Shown here piece by piece: positions 15,201-22,071 of a DNA stretch of 36,490 bases. Below the pieces are notes generated by a model. The model made no database searches. It was not told where the DNA came from and saw only the letters and a program-made list of their open reading frames with translations. Within the stretch, counting starts at the first letter, position 1. The number at the start of each line of letters is the position of its first letter. Position numbers and translations under genes: made by a program. The stretch is from Massilia sp. ST3 (GTDB lineage: Bacteria; Pseudomonadota; Gammaproteobacteria; Burkholderiales; Burkholderiaceae_D): contig NZ_JAGPWC010000051.1 in NCBI RefSeq assembly GCF_018119405.1, positions 1 through 36,490 of the forward strand, in the 5' to 3' direction.

Positions 15201-16146
15201 GGATGCCGATCTCGGGCAGGATGCGCGCCACGCCCGCGTAGGGCAGGGGCAGGCCGTCGAAGCGCCAGTCGGGCGGGTCGGGGTCGACGATGGGCCCCGG
15301 GGCGAACGCCAGCACGGGTATGTCGAGCACGTCGAACAGGTCGGCGACATCGTTCACGTCGCTGTCGTAGCAGGAACGGGCGTCGTCGGCGATCAGGTCC
15401 CAATGGATGGCGCCGTGCGGGACCAGGTCGAGCTCGACGAAACCCTTGCTGACCTTGGCCTTGGTGTCGACCACGAGCTTCCCCGTGCGCAGGTCGGTGC
15501 CGCGCACCCGGAGCTCGCGCGCACGCGTTCCGCGCACGGCGAACCTGACCGTCGCGCTGCCCCTGAGCGCGGAGCCGTCGAGCCGGGCGGCCGCGCGCGT
15601 GACGTCGCCTTCGCGTACGGCCAGCCGCATGACCCCGCGGCCGTCGGCGGACGAGGCCGCCCTGAGCTCGTACTCGCCGGCCGGCAGGCCACCGCGGCGG
15701 AAGCGCCGGGTGACGGGATCGATCGGGACCTGGATATTGCCGTCCGGCCCCGCGAGCAGGACGGAACCGGTCTTCACCTGCCTGCCTTCGGGATCTTCGA
15801 GACGGATGTCGACCGCGCCCTGGCCGGCGCCGAAGGCCAGCCGGGGAAGGTCTTTCAAGCCCGCATGCAGCTGCTCGACCAGGGCCTTCGACACCTCGCG
15901 CGTGGGCACCACGGCGCGCACCGGCACCTGGCCCGGCGGCGCGATGGTGATCTCGCTCAGCGCTTCGGGTGGATCGTACATCTGCGGCCGCGCTATCGCC
16001 TGTGGCGTATGCAGCGGGCGCACGAAGCGCTTGCCCGGCTTGTCCGGACGGGGCGCGGGAGGGCGCCCGCCGTCCCCGCCATCTCCACCACCGTGCCCGC
16101 CCCCATCGTCGCACCCGCACCCGCGTTTGTCCCGATCATCAGCCAT
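12271..16146 (-). CDS. 1291-aa multidomain protein with C-terminal zinc-metalloprotease motif
   Basis: The start at 16146 is chosen because GGGGAGA precedes it by 5 bases; an upstream in-frame ATG (16338) has no such support. Parts in order: a Gly/Asp/Cys-rich N-terminus (MADDRDKRGCGCDDGGG), a carboxypeptidase-regulatory-like beta domain (about 112-170), a helical-hairpin-like segment (about 295-335; GIHSLEELAAAEPEDLFHRL), a collagen-like Gly-rich block (about 655-865), two IPT/TIG-like domains (about 885-955 and 965-1045), and a C-terminal region with HEIGHALCLRH (H1194, E1195, H1198, H1204) and a Met-turn-like LMYPF (M1232). This is the metzincin-type zinc site, with Cys in place of the usual Gly. 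There is no N-terminal signal peptide or membrane anchor. The target and export route are unknown. Confidence 0.75.
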   Translation of the reverse strand: MADDRDKRGCGCDDGGGHGGGDGGDGGRPPAPRPDKPGKRFVRPLHTPQAIARPQMYDPPEALSEITIAPPGQVPVRAVVPTREVSKALVEQLHAGLKDLPRLAFGAGQGAVDIRLEDPEGRQVKTGSVLLAGPDGNIQVPIDPVTRRFRRGGLPAGEYELRAASSADGRGVMRLAVREGDVTRAAARLDGSALRGSATVRFAVRGTRARELRVRGTDLRTGKLVVDTKAKVSKGFVELDLVPHGAIHWDLIADDARSCYDSDVNDVADLFDVLDIPVLAFAPGPIVDPDPPDWRFDGLPLPYAGVARILPEIGIHSLEELAAAEPEDLFHRLLARNERDGRNERATQGESDNVQRRRPMPVHSRMVGEAVNAARTMLGARRTAGEDRAEIRLAQGATYARDIAPRSAGQAEFIVDLGPGKQGELLIQGPQGTERRKVNGSERITLSVRPEDIAAGTRFQLSLTNLSGGALTGIVHTRLPADRLVPGFHHLFPTVKEQIESILRGLATRNPGLGTSVPDAIMAPENIDMWLDRARSFMTAAGVCSINDLGRFRLDPMRILRTGAYVAPVVQPPTTIPPLKHYAFSELLSNTVLFYEPNDVLHDTAVILAGAWDIRGQQVIIGKEVRELVVIANSILHDGATRISWELPVLPGANAYWPNPAPSGAHGTSAGAAGQDGADGDAFPHPSKNGGADAVSAGPTVTMYLLNATGNLPRIELNGQKGGDGGRGQDGGRGGDGAQGERADGTFFGGCCRDVGFGGKGGDGGDGGRGGKGGRGGAGGRITVLTTPSGIAVMAAAPPPIDVKPGEGGEGGTEGNPGGGGIGGPAGTADCETWCDEMPERRGADGAGGAAGSRGFKGDAGPPILEDAIQILPITPEQWLQAFNNPHILTLDVYDAEPGQLVMITGMHFDPAIDRVYFDGVNLAPVTSSTQASFTVPLDAEGGYHPVVIRPAGVTDRRSNRAMLRVLPKLDAIAPGTRFVENQNVTLTGLAFRPGLQVIAEDRSTSPATPFNLPVVGVTRTAINVQIPGGFLGALRGVRRIVVQNPDGGRSRDERVARISDTIVVRCAAFRVVGATAGVGTTRSAAEITNLFAEGAVHSVNVPWGQARIVFRLVQPVGTVTTTDTNANVWPGTSTAVDQALFTAAPGVAGVLNFFFVRDVDISTAYAYFGGGPIFMGDEGGPLGPVDWQQVAAHEIGHALCLRHQCDGAGEGPGTFFNRACDDDEDDNAFLMYPFWNSSDGMAIHPGQVDPARIGASNLEDGKTTPLPTTAIFQTAVPTAVAQCLAADLQN

Positions 16147-16324
16147 GCTTGTCTCCCCGAGATACTGCCTGGCCCACCACCGCGCATGTCCTGCGTCCTT
16201 GTAGTGGAGTGGCTCCCGCGGCTGGAAGTTGCGGCTGGGGCGGCAAGGCGCTTGAGCTAGCGCAAAGGACCAAGCCTCCGCCCTGGACCGGAACCGCGGC
16301 CGTGGGAGAAGCGGGCCCGGCAGT

Positions 16325-16341
16325 CCAGTGTAGTACACTGG
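16325..16341. promoter_or_regulatory. 17-bp palindrome, candidate operator
   Basis: CCAGTGTA (16325-16332), a single central G, and TACACTGG (16334-16341) form a perfect palindrome in the 225-bp gap between the divergent metalloprotease and MFS genes, 30 bases before the MFS start. No regulator gene lies beside it. It has the size and symmetry of a dimeric-repressor site. Confidence 0.5.
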
Positions 16342-16371
16342 CCAGGCATTTCAATCCGCGTTTTTCAATTG

Positions 16372-17592
16372 ATGTTCGCCATGCCGACGCCACCCCCCGC
16401 ATCCGCCGCGGCGCAGTCCGCGCCCCCGGCCACGGTGATGCAGATCCTGTTCTCCGTCGCCTTCGTGCACTTGCTGAACGACTGCGTGCAGGCCGTGCTT
16501 CCCGCCATCTATCCGCTGCTCAAGGAAGATTTCGCCCTGAGCTTCACGCAGATCGGCCTGATCACGCTGACCTTCCAGTGCACCGCATCGCTGCTGCAGC
16601 CGTGGATCGGCCTGTACACCGACAAGCGGCCTATTCCTTTCCTGCTGCCGCTCGGCATGTGCGTGACCCTGGGCGGCGTCGCGCTGCTGGCCGCGGCGGG
16701 CAGCTATGGCTTGCTGCTGCTGGCGGCGGGCATGATCGGCGTCGGCTCCTCGACCTTCCATCCCGAGGCCTCGCGCGTCGCGCGGCTGGCGTCGGGAGGG
16801 CGTTTCGGCTTTGCGCAGTCGCTGTTCCAGGTGGGCGGCAATCTCGGTTCCGCCTTCGGCCCGCTGCTGGCCGCCGCCATCATCATCGGGCGCGGGCAGG
16901 GCAAGATCGCCTGGCTGATACTGCTCGTGCTGCTGGCCGTGGCCGTGCTGGTGTTCGTCAGCCGCTGGTATGCGGGCCACCTGCGCAGCGCCACGCGCAA
17001 GATCGCCGTCCATGCCGGTCCCGGCATGTCGCGCGGACGCGTGCTGTGGGCGCTGGCGGTGCTGGCCATGCTGGTGTTCTCGAAATACATCTACATGTCC
17101 AGCCTATCGAGCTACTACACCTTCTTTCTGATCGAGAAGTTCCATGTCACGGTCGAGTCGGCGCAGATGTACCTGTTCCTGTTTCTCGCGGCGGTCGCGG
17201 CCGGCACCTTCGCGGGCGGCCCGATCGGCGACCGCATCGGCCGCAAGCGCGTGATCTGGTTCTCGATCCTGGGCGCGGCGCCGTTCGCACTGGCGCTGCC
17301 GTATGCGGACCTGTTCTGGACCGCCGTCCTGTCGGTGATCATCGGCCTGGTCATGTCCTCCGCCTTCTCGGCCATCGTCGTGTTCGCGCAGGAACTGGTG
17401 CCGGACAAGGTGGGCATGATCGCCGGCCTGTTCTTCGGCCTGATGTTCGGCATCAGCGGCATCGGCGCCGCGGCCATGGGCGCGATCGCCGACAGCGCCG
17501 GCATCGAGCAGGTCTACCGCTTCGCGTCCTTCCTGCCCCTGCTGGGCGTCCTGGCGGTGCTGCTGCCGCGCATGGACACGGTCCGGCGCTGA
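16372..17592 (+). CDS. MFS transporter, fosmidomycin-resistance (Fsr) family
   Basis: A roughly 406-residue, 12-helix major facilitator of the Fsr type. Family features include an N-terminal LNDCVQAVLPAIYPLLKEDF (substrate-entry helix with ND), FHPEASRVARL in the fourth-helix region, and GGPIGDRIGRKRVIW between helices 7-9 as the MFS loop motif. E. coli Fsr exports fosmidomycin, so this is probably a proton-driven drug or metabolite exporter. ATG codons at 16372 and 16381 are both possible and neither has a strong ribosome-binding site; 16372 is used. It is followed by yjbQ 24 bases later in the same direction. A 17-bp palindrome lies upstream. The natural substrate is unknown. Confidence 0.85.
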   Translation: MFAMPTPPPASAAAQSAPPATVMQILFSVAFVHLLNDCVQAVLPAIYPLLKEDFALSFTQIGLITLTFQCTASLLQPWIGLYTDKRPIPFLLPLGMCVTLGGVALLAAAGSYGLLLLAAGMIGVGSSTFHPEASRVARLASGGRFGFAQSLFQVGGNLGSAFGPLLAAAIIIGRGQGKIAWLILLVLLAVAVLVFVSRWYAGHLRSATRKIAVHAGPGMSRGRVLWALAVLAMLVFSKYIYMSSLSSYYTFFLIEKFHVTVESAQMYLFLFLAAVAAGTFAGGPIGDRIGRKRVIWFSILGAAPFALALPYADLFWTAVLSVIIGLVMSSAFSAIVVFAQELVPDKVGMIAGLFFGLMFGISGIGAAAMGAIADSAGIEQVYRFASFLPLLGVLAVLLPRMDTVRR

Positions 17593-17616
17593 CACCATTC
17601 TTGCGAGGAGCATGCC

Positions 17617-18030
17617 ATGACCCACCAGTCCACGCTCACGTTTTCCACGGCGGGACGCGGCACGCAGGACATCACCGACGCCGTGGCCGGGATCGTCCGG
17701 CAGTCGGGCGCGCAGACCGGCATCGCGCACGTTTTCGTCCAGCACACCAGCTGCTCGCTGACCATCACCGAGAACGCCGATCCCGACGTGCGGCGCGACC
17801 TGGAAACCATCATCGCGCGCCTCGCCCCGGACGGCGACCGCGCCTACCGCCACGACGCCGAGGGGCCGGACGACATGGCCGCGCACGCGCGCACCATGCT
17901 CACCGACACCGCGCTGACGGTGCCCATCGGCGGCGGACGCCTGCTGCTCGGCACCTGGCAAGGCATTTATTTGTGGGAGCACCGCAGCGCGCCGCACCGG
18001 CGCCAGGTTGTCGTCACCGTCATCGGCTGA
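17617..18030 (+). CDS. yjbQ: YjbQ/UPF0047 family protein
   Basis: A 137-residue protein of the YjbQ (UPF0047) family. The family signatures are all present: HTSCSLTITENADPDVRRDLE, the HDAEGPDDMAAH block with conserved histidines, and LLGTWQGIYLWEHR near the C-terminus. The fold is a trimeric single domain with a His-rich, possibly metal-binding pocket. E. coli YjbQ has been reported to have weak thiamine-phosphate-synthase activity, but the physiological role is unsettled. GAGGAG precedes the ATG. It lies between an MFS exporter and an OsmC-type protein, 28 bases before the latter, and is probably co-transcribed with both. Confidence 0.88.
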   Translation: MTHQSTLTFSTAGRGTQDITDAVAGIVRQSGAQTGIAHVFVQHTSCSLTITENADPDVRRDLETIIARLAPDGDRAYRHDAEGPDDMAAHARTMLTDTALTVPIGGGRLLLGTWQGIYLWEHRSAPHRRQVVVTVIG

Positions 18031-18058
18031 TCCACCAGCCCGTCAACAGGAGGACCGC

Positions 18059-18454
18059 ATGCGCATCACCGCCCTGATCGACAACTCTCCCGCGGCGCAC
18101 CGCGCCGCCGTCGCCACCGACAGCGCGCAGCAGGTGCTGGACCTGCCCGGCAAACAGGGCGGCGGCTCGGCCGTGAACGGCGGCGAATTCCTGATGCTGG
18201 CGCTGGCCACCTGCTATTGCAACGACCTGTATCGCGAAGCGCGCGGGCTCGGCATCGTGCTCGACGGCGTGCAGGTCGAGGCGAGCGCGGATTTCCCCGG
18301 CGTCGGCCTGGCCGCCACCAACATCCGCTACCGCGCGACCGTGCAGTCGCCCGCGCCGCCCGAGGATATCGCCAGGCTGCTCGCGCATACCGATGCCGTG
18401 GCCGAAGTCCATAACACCCTCCGCGCCGGATGCGCGGTCACGCTGGATGGCTGA
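18059..18454 (+). CDS. OsmC family protein
   Basis: A 131-residue OsmC-like protein. The family helix with a reactive cysteine is visible as GGEFLMLALATCYCNDLYREA (C52 and C54), and a further cysteine, C125, lies near the end (LRAGCAV). OsmC/Ohr proteins use a cysteine pair to reduce organic peroxides, but this short subtype is less studied and C52/C54 is not the standard pair arrangement, so peroxidase activity is inferred only. The start at 18059 is set by AGGAGG at 18048-18053; an earlier in-frame ATG lacks this. It follows yjbQ by 28 bases and may form one transcript with it. Confidence 0.8.
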   Translation: MRITALIDNSPAAHRAAVATDSAQQVLDLPGKQGGGSAVNGGEFLMLALATCYCNDLYREARGLGIVLDGVQVEASADFPGVGLAATNIRYRATVQSPAPPEDIARLLAHTDAVAEVHNTLRAGCAVTLDG

Positions 18455-18456
18455 CC

Positions 18457-18462
18457 TATAAT
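18457..18462 (+). promoter_or_regulatory. TATAAT -10 box before the GNAT gene
   Basis: A perfect TATAAT lies just past the OsmC stop codon and 36 bases before the GNAT ATG at 18499. No clear -35 box is found at normal spacing. It suggests the acetyltransferase can be transcribed separately from the upstream genes. Confidence 0.4.
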
Positions 18463-18498
18463 GGTCCGGCCCCTATCCATCCATCCAGCCGAGCAGAC

Positions 18499-19002
18499 AT
18501 GTCCGCCATTGCGATCCGCCCCGCCACGACCGACGACGCAGCCGCCATCTGCGCCATCTACAACCCCTACATCGCCACCACCACGATCAGCTTCGAGGAG
18601 CAGCCGGTGACGGCGGACGAGATGGCGCGGCGCATCGCCGACGTCCAGGCGGCCGGACTGCCGTGGATGGCGGCGATCGACGGCGAGCGCCTGCTGGGCT
18701 ATGCCTACGCCACCAGGTGGCGCGCCCGTCCGGCCTACCGGACCTCGGTGGAAAGCACGGTCTACCTCGACCGCCAGGCCTGCGGGCGCGGCGTGGGCGG
18801 CCTGCTGTACCGCGCGCTGCTCGAGGACTTGCGCACGCGCGAGGTGCACATGGTGATCGGCGGGATCGCCCAGCCGAACGCGCCCAGCGTGGCGCTGCAC
18901 GAGAAGCTGGGGTTCCGGAAGGTGGCCCACTTCAGCGAGGTGGGACGCAAGTTCGGGCGCTGGGTCGACGTCGGCTACTGGGAACTGAAGCTGCAGGATT
19001 GA
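18499..19002 (+). CDS. GNAT N-acetyltransferase, phosphinothricin/methionine-sulfoximine type
   Basis: A 167-residue GNAT acetyltransferase. The N-terminus (IRPATTDDAAAICAIYNPYI then TTISFEEQPVTADEM) and the acetyl-CoA-binding motif (STVYLDRQACGRGVGGLLYRALL) followed by GIAQPNAPSVALHEKLGF are characteristic of the phosphinothricin/methionine sulfone acetyltransferase group (PAT/MddA/YncA). These enzymes acetylate glutamine-synthetase inhibitors. ArsN acetyltransferases, which inactivate arsinothricin and occur in ars clusters, belong to the same group. This gene converges with an ars operon, ending 12 bases from arsR, so an ArsN-like role is possible but not shown. An in-frame ATG at 18430 lies inside the OsmC gene and is rejected. 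Confidence 0.85.
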   Translation: MSAIAIRPATTDDAAAICAIYNPYIATTTISFEEQPVTADEMARRIADVQAAGLPWMAAIDGERLLGYAYATRWRARPAYRTSVESTVYLDRQACGRGVGGLLYRALLEDLRTREVHMVIGGIAQPNAPSVALHEKLGFRKVAHFSEVGRKFGRWVDVGYWELKLQD

Positions 19003-19014
19003 CCGGAAGATTGG

Positions 19015-19332
19015 CTAGAGCGCGCCGATCATGGCCTTGAGTTGGCCCAGGCGCGCCGGGTTGACGCAGTAGCACACGCGCTGCACGTCGGACGAGCCTT
19101 CGATCAGGCCGGTCTCCTTGAGGATCGAGACGTGCTTCGAAATGGTCGACGCCGCCAGCGGCAGCACGTCGGCCAGGCTGCCGAAATAGCAGTCGCCGTG
19201 GGCGATCAGGTGGCGCAGCAGCTGGAGCCGGGCGGGGTGGCCGATCGCCTTGCACAGGGCCGCGAGGTCCTCGGCGTCGATGGCGGCGGACGGCGCGTCC
19301 GTCGCCTGGGGGGCGCAGCAGGAACTGGTCAT
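19015..19332 (-). CDS. arsR: ArsR-family metalloregulator (last gene of flavoprotein-MFS operon)
   Basis: A 105-residue winged-helix ArsR/SmtB repressor. The DNA-binding helix region is GSLADVLPLAASTISKHVSILK. Cysteines suited to As(III)/Sb(III) binding are C5-C6 at the N-terminus, C48 (GDCYFGS) just before the recognition helices, and C87/C89 (RVCYCVN); the classical E. coli ArsR CVC pattern is absent, so the sensing site differs. Its ATG overlaps the stop codon of the MFS gene (ATGA), so it is the third gene of the minus-strand operon. It probably regulates this operon and perhaps the divergent arsRCB operon through the ATTCG-N-CGAAT sites. Confidence 0.85.
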   Translation of the reverse strand: MTSSCCAPQATDAPSAAIDAEDLAALCKAIGHPARLQLLRHLIAHGDCYFGSLADVLPLAASTISKHVSILKETGLIEGSSDVQRVCYCVNPARLGQLKAMIGAL

Positions 19333-20573
19333 GGATGTTTCCGGTCTGGTGATGTGCAGGCAGGATAGGAAGCAGGACGCGCCGCGTCAAGCTCCAGCGC
19401 CGCCGCCGGCGCGCGGATCGCTGACAGGTAGAGCAGCAGTGAGGCCATGGCGCAGCCGGTCAGCACCAGCGGCAGCATCAGCGGCCCGCCGGAGCCGGTC
19501 AGCAGCGCGGCCCCCACCAGCGGTCCCACGGCCTTCGACAGCAGCGAAGGCACCGCCATCGCACCCGCGATGGCGCCGTAGTTGCGCGCGCCGAACAGGG
19601 CGCGCGGCAGGGTGCCGCGGATGATGGTCAGCACGCCGTTGCTCATCCCGTACAGCATGCAGAACAGCACCACGCCCCAGGCCTGCGTGCCCGCCAGGGC
19701 CAGCGCCAGCAATCCGCCGGGCAGGGTCGAGAACACGAAGCGGCCCACCACCTGCGGCGCGGCCTCGCGTCCAAGCACGCGTTCGCCGATGCGGCCGGCC
19801 ACCTGCATCGGGCCGACCAGCGCCGCCAGCAGCACGGCGGCGCCGGCCGCGTGGCCGAGCGACTGCAGCAACGGGATCAGGTGGATCGCCAGGGCCGAGA
19901 AGATAAAGACGTTGGCCGAGAAGGCCAGCGCCAGCTTCCAGAAGGCCGGGTGGCGCACCGCTTCTCCCAGGGTATGGCTGTCGCGCGGCGCATGCGCGGC
20001 TAGCGGAGGACGCGGCGCGTCGCGCCCGAGCCAGAGGTGCAGCGGCAGGCAGGCGGCCAGCTGCAGGCCGGCATAGGCCAGATAGGTGTCGCGCCAGCCG
20101 AGGCGCGAGGAAAGGGCCAGCGTCAGCGGCCAGAAGATGGTGCTGGCGAAGCCGGCGAACAGGGTCAGGGTCGAGATCCCGCGCGGCGCGCCGGCGTCGA
20201 GCTTGCGGTTGATGGTGGCGAAGGCCGCCTCGTACAGGGTCAGGGACATGGCCAGGCCGATGACGGTCCAGGCGCCCCAGTAGGACGCGAGCGTGGTGCA
20301 GCGCGACAGCCAGGCCAGGCCGATGGCGCACACGACCGAGCCGAGCGCCATCACGCCTTGCCCGCCGTGGCGGTCGACCAGCGCGCCCACCGGGGTGGCG
20401 GCCACGCCGGCCACCAGCAGGCTCCAGGAAAAGGCCGCGAAGGCGGCTTCCTTGCCCATGCCAAGATCGCGCTGGATATCGGGCGCCAGCACGGCGAACG
20501 CATAGTACAGCGCCCCCCACGATGCGATTTGCGTGAAGGCGAGGATACCGATGGTTCTGCGGGCGGGCGACAA
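19329..20573 (-). CDS. MFS transporter in the arsenic cluster
   Basis: A 414-residue, 12-helix major facilitator. The N-terminal half contains the MFS loop motif GALVDRHGGQGVMALG, and the start (ILAFTQIASWGALYYAFAVLAPDI) is like that of monocarboxylate/oxalate-formate-type members. It lies between a flavoprotein gene (29 bases upstream) and arsR (4-base overlap), so it probably exports a product related to arsenic handling. No GAPDH gene is adjacent, which argues against the ArsJ system (export of 1-arseno-3-phosphoglycerate). The C-terminal tail ends with a single Cys (YPACTSPDRKHP). The substrate is unknown; export of a flavoprotein-modified arsenic compound is one hypothesis. Confidence 0.8.
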   Translation of the reverse strand: MSPARRTIGILAFTQIASWGALYYAFAVLAPDIQRDLGMGKEAAFAAFSWSLLVAGVAATPVGALVDRHGGQGVMALGSVVCAIGLAWLSRCTTLASYWGAWTVIGLAMSLTLYEAAFATINRKLDAGAPRGISTLTLFAGFASTIFWPLTLALSSRLGWRDTYLAYAGLQLAACLPLHLWLGRDAPRPPLAAHAPRDSHTLGEAVRHPAFWKLALAFSANVFIFSALAIHLIPLLQSLGHAAGAAVLLAALVGPMQVAGRIGERVLGREAAPQVVGRFVFSTLPGGLLALALAGTQAWGVVLFCMLYGMSNGVLTIIRGTLPRALFGARNYGAIAGAMAVPSLLSKAVGPLVGAALLTGSGGPLMLPLVLTGCAMASLLLYLSAIRAPAAALELDAARPASYPACTSPDRKHP

Positions 20574-20602
20574 GGTGCTTCTCCTGGTGATGGTACGGTC
20601 GC

Positions 20603-21916
20603 TCAGCAGCAGGTTGCGTCCGCAGCCTTCACTGTACAGCAGGACGGCGCCGCCTGCTGGACCACCCTGCGGGTGTTGCAGACGCCGGTTTCGGGCAATA
20701 CGAGCTGGACGTCGTCGGCCTGGGCCAGGTCGCCGGCCAGGGCGGCCGCCACCGAACGCACCTGCTCGTAGCCGGTGGCGAGCAGGAAGTTGGGCGCGCG
20801 GCCATAGCTCTTGGCGCCCACCGCGTAGTAGCCGGCCTCCGGATGCGCCAGCTCGCGGTGGCCGTGCGGGCGCACGCTGCCGCAGCTATGCTCGTTCGGA
20901 TCGATCAGCGGCGCCAGCGCATCGGTGCTTTCCAGCCAGGGGTCATGGCGTACGCGCAGCTCGCGCGTGAGCGACAGGTCGGGGCGGGCGCCGGTGGCGC
21001 ACACGATCTCGTCCACGCCTTCGATCACGGCATCATGGCCGTGCACGTCGATGCCGCCCGCATGGCGGCGCAGCGACTGGATGAGGAAGTTCTCGCGCAT
21101 CTCGAGACGGCCTGAGTCGCGCAACTGCTGCAGGCGCAGGCCCAGCTGGCCGCGCGCCGGCAGGCCGTCTGCTTCGCCGCCGCCGAATACGCGCGCCAGG
21201 TTGCCGCCGCGCGTGGCCCATACCAGGCGCATGTCGGGGCAGCTCTCCATCAGTTCCGCCAGCGCCAGCAGGGTGCCGGCGGCCGAGTGCCCCGCGCCCG
21301 CCACCAGCACGCGCTTGCCGAGATAGCGCTGGCGCTCGGTGCCCAGCACGTCCGGCATGCCGGTCGCGATGTGCGCCGCTAGCCCGTCTTCGCCCAGGGC
21401 CGGCAGGCCGTTCGCGCCCAGCGGATTGGGCGTGGCCCAGGTGCCGGTGGCGTCGATCACGGCTTGCGCCAGGAATTCGCGCACGCCCTCCGGCGTGGCG
21501 GCGCGGACCAGGAAAGGCGCCGCGTCGCGGCCGCGGGTCCTGACCTTGTCGATGCCGGCGCGGCTGATGGCCGTCACGCGGTGGGCCAGGCGCAGCCGGT
21601 CCGCGATGGCGGGCAAGGCCGCGAGCGGCGCCAGGTAGCCGTCCAGCAGTTCGCCCGCGGTCGGCAAGGCATCCAATTCGGGTCCCTCCCATCCGTGCGC
21701 CTTCAACAGGCGCAACGCGGCCTGGTCCATGTTGTAGCGCCAGGGCGAGAACAGGCGCACGTGGCGGCAGGTCGCGAGGTTGGCGCCGATACCGCTGCCG
21801 GCTTCCAGGATCAGGGGCGCCAAGCCGCGCTCGAGCAGGTGGGCGGCGGCGGCAAGGCCGACCGGGCCGGCGCCAAGGACGGCGACGGGGAGGGAAGAAA
21901 GGTCATCGTGGGACAT
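20603..21916 (-). CDS. FAD/NAD(P)-dependent oxidoreductase with Cys-rich tail, ars-associated
   Basis: A 437-residue two-dinucleotide-domain flavoprotein. The FAD motif is GAGPVGLAAAAHLLERG (G15-A16-G17), the NAD(P) motif is VAGAGHSAAGTLLAL (from about residue 205), and the linker DATGTWATPNP is of the flavin-monooxygenase type; the canonical FMO FxGxxxH motif was not seen. The last 25 residues carry five cysteines (C413, C426-C427, C436-C437), a pattern suited to binding trivalent arsenic. The start at 21916 is set by AAGGAG at 21923-21928, which lies inside a longer alternative frame beginning at 21931. It heads the operon with the MFS and arsR genes. Flavin monooxygenases (ArsO, ArsV) are known in ars clusters, but I cannot assign this one to either. 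Confidence 0.82.
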   Translation of the reverse strand: MSHDDLSSLPVAVLGAGPVGLAAAAHLLERGLAPLILEAGSGIGANLATCRHVRLFSPWRYNMDQAALRLLKAHGWEGPELDALPTAGELLDGYLAPLAALPAIADRLRLAHRVTAISRAGIDKVRTRGRDAAPFLVRAATPEGVREFLAQAVIDATGTWATPNPLGANGLPALGEDGLAAHIATGMPDVLGTERQRYLGKRVLVAGAGHSAAGTLLALAELMESCPDMRLVWATRGGNLARVFGGGEADGLPARGQLGLRLQQLRDSGRLEMRENFLIQSLRRHAGGIDVHGHDAVIEGVDEIVCATGARPDLSLTRELRVRHDPWLESTDALAPLIDPNEHSCGSVRPHGHRELAHPEAGYYAVGAKSYGRAPNFLLATGYEQVRSVAAALAGDLAQADDVQLVLPETGVCNTRRVVQQAAPSCCTVKAADATCC

Positions 21917-21922
21917 GGCGGA

Positions 21923-21928
21923 CTCCTT
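21923..21928 (-). promoter_or_regulatory. Ribosome-binding site fixing the flavoprotein start
   Basis: AAGGAG on the minus strand ends 6 bases before the ATG at 21916. The upstream ATG at 21931 would place this site within the coding sequence, so 21916 is preferred. Confidence 0.6.
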
Positions 21929-21945
21929 CAAGGCGTTGGGTTAGT

Positions 21946-21958
21946 TATTCGTCGAATA
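21946..21958. promoter_or_regulatory. Candidate ArsR operator 1 (TATTCG-T-CGAATA)
   Basis: A perfect 13-bp palindrome, TATTCG, central T, CGAATA, lies 30 bases upstream of the flavoprotein start, with a further GCGAATA half-site directly beside it (21959-21965). The core ATTCG-N-CGAAT recurs at 22014-22024. Its position fits repression of the minus-strand operon by one of the two ArsR proteins. Confidence 0.6.
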
Positions 21959-22013
21959 GCGAATATGTAGTTGATAAAAATGCCGGATTAGGCTCGCAGC
22001 GCACTTATTCGTC

Positions 22014-22024
22014 ATTCGGCGAAT
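22014..22024. promoter_or_regulatory. Candidate ArsR operator 2 (ATTCG-G-CGAAT)
   Basis: The same 11-bp palindrome core as at 21947-21957 but with central G, nested in wider arms TTATTCG (22005-22011) and CGAATAA (22020-22026). Centre-to-centre distance to operator 1 is 67 bases. It lies upstream of the plus-strand arsR promoter (22072-22100), so the divergent operons could be controlled jointly. Confidence 0.6.
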
Positions 22025-22071
22025 AAAGAATAATCAGTTTGTCATCATCCTGTCAAATTATTTCGACAATA

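Noticed and set aside
14236..16260. A 674-codon plus-strand open frame opposite the N-terminal half of the metalloprotease gene
   Set aside because: Same reasoning: a shadow frame from codon bias, with no ribosome-binding site and no recognisable domain.
19329..20573. Assignment of the ars-cluster MFS protein as ArsJ
   Set aside because: ArsJ works with an adjacent GAPDH that makes 1-arseno-3-phosphoglycerate; no GAPDH gene is present in the cluster.
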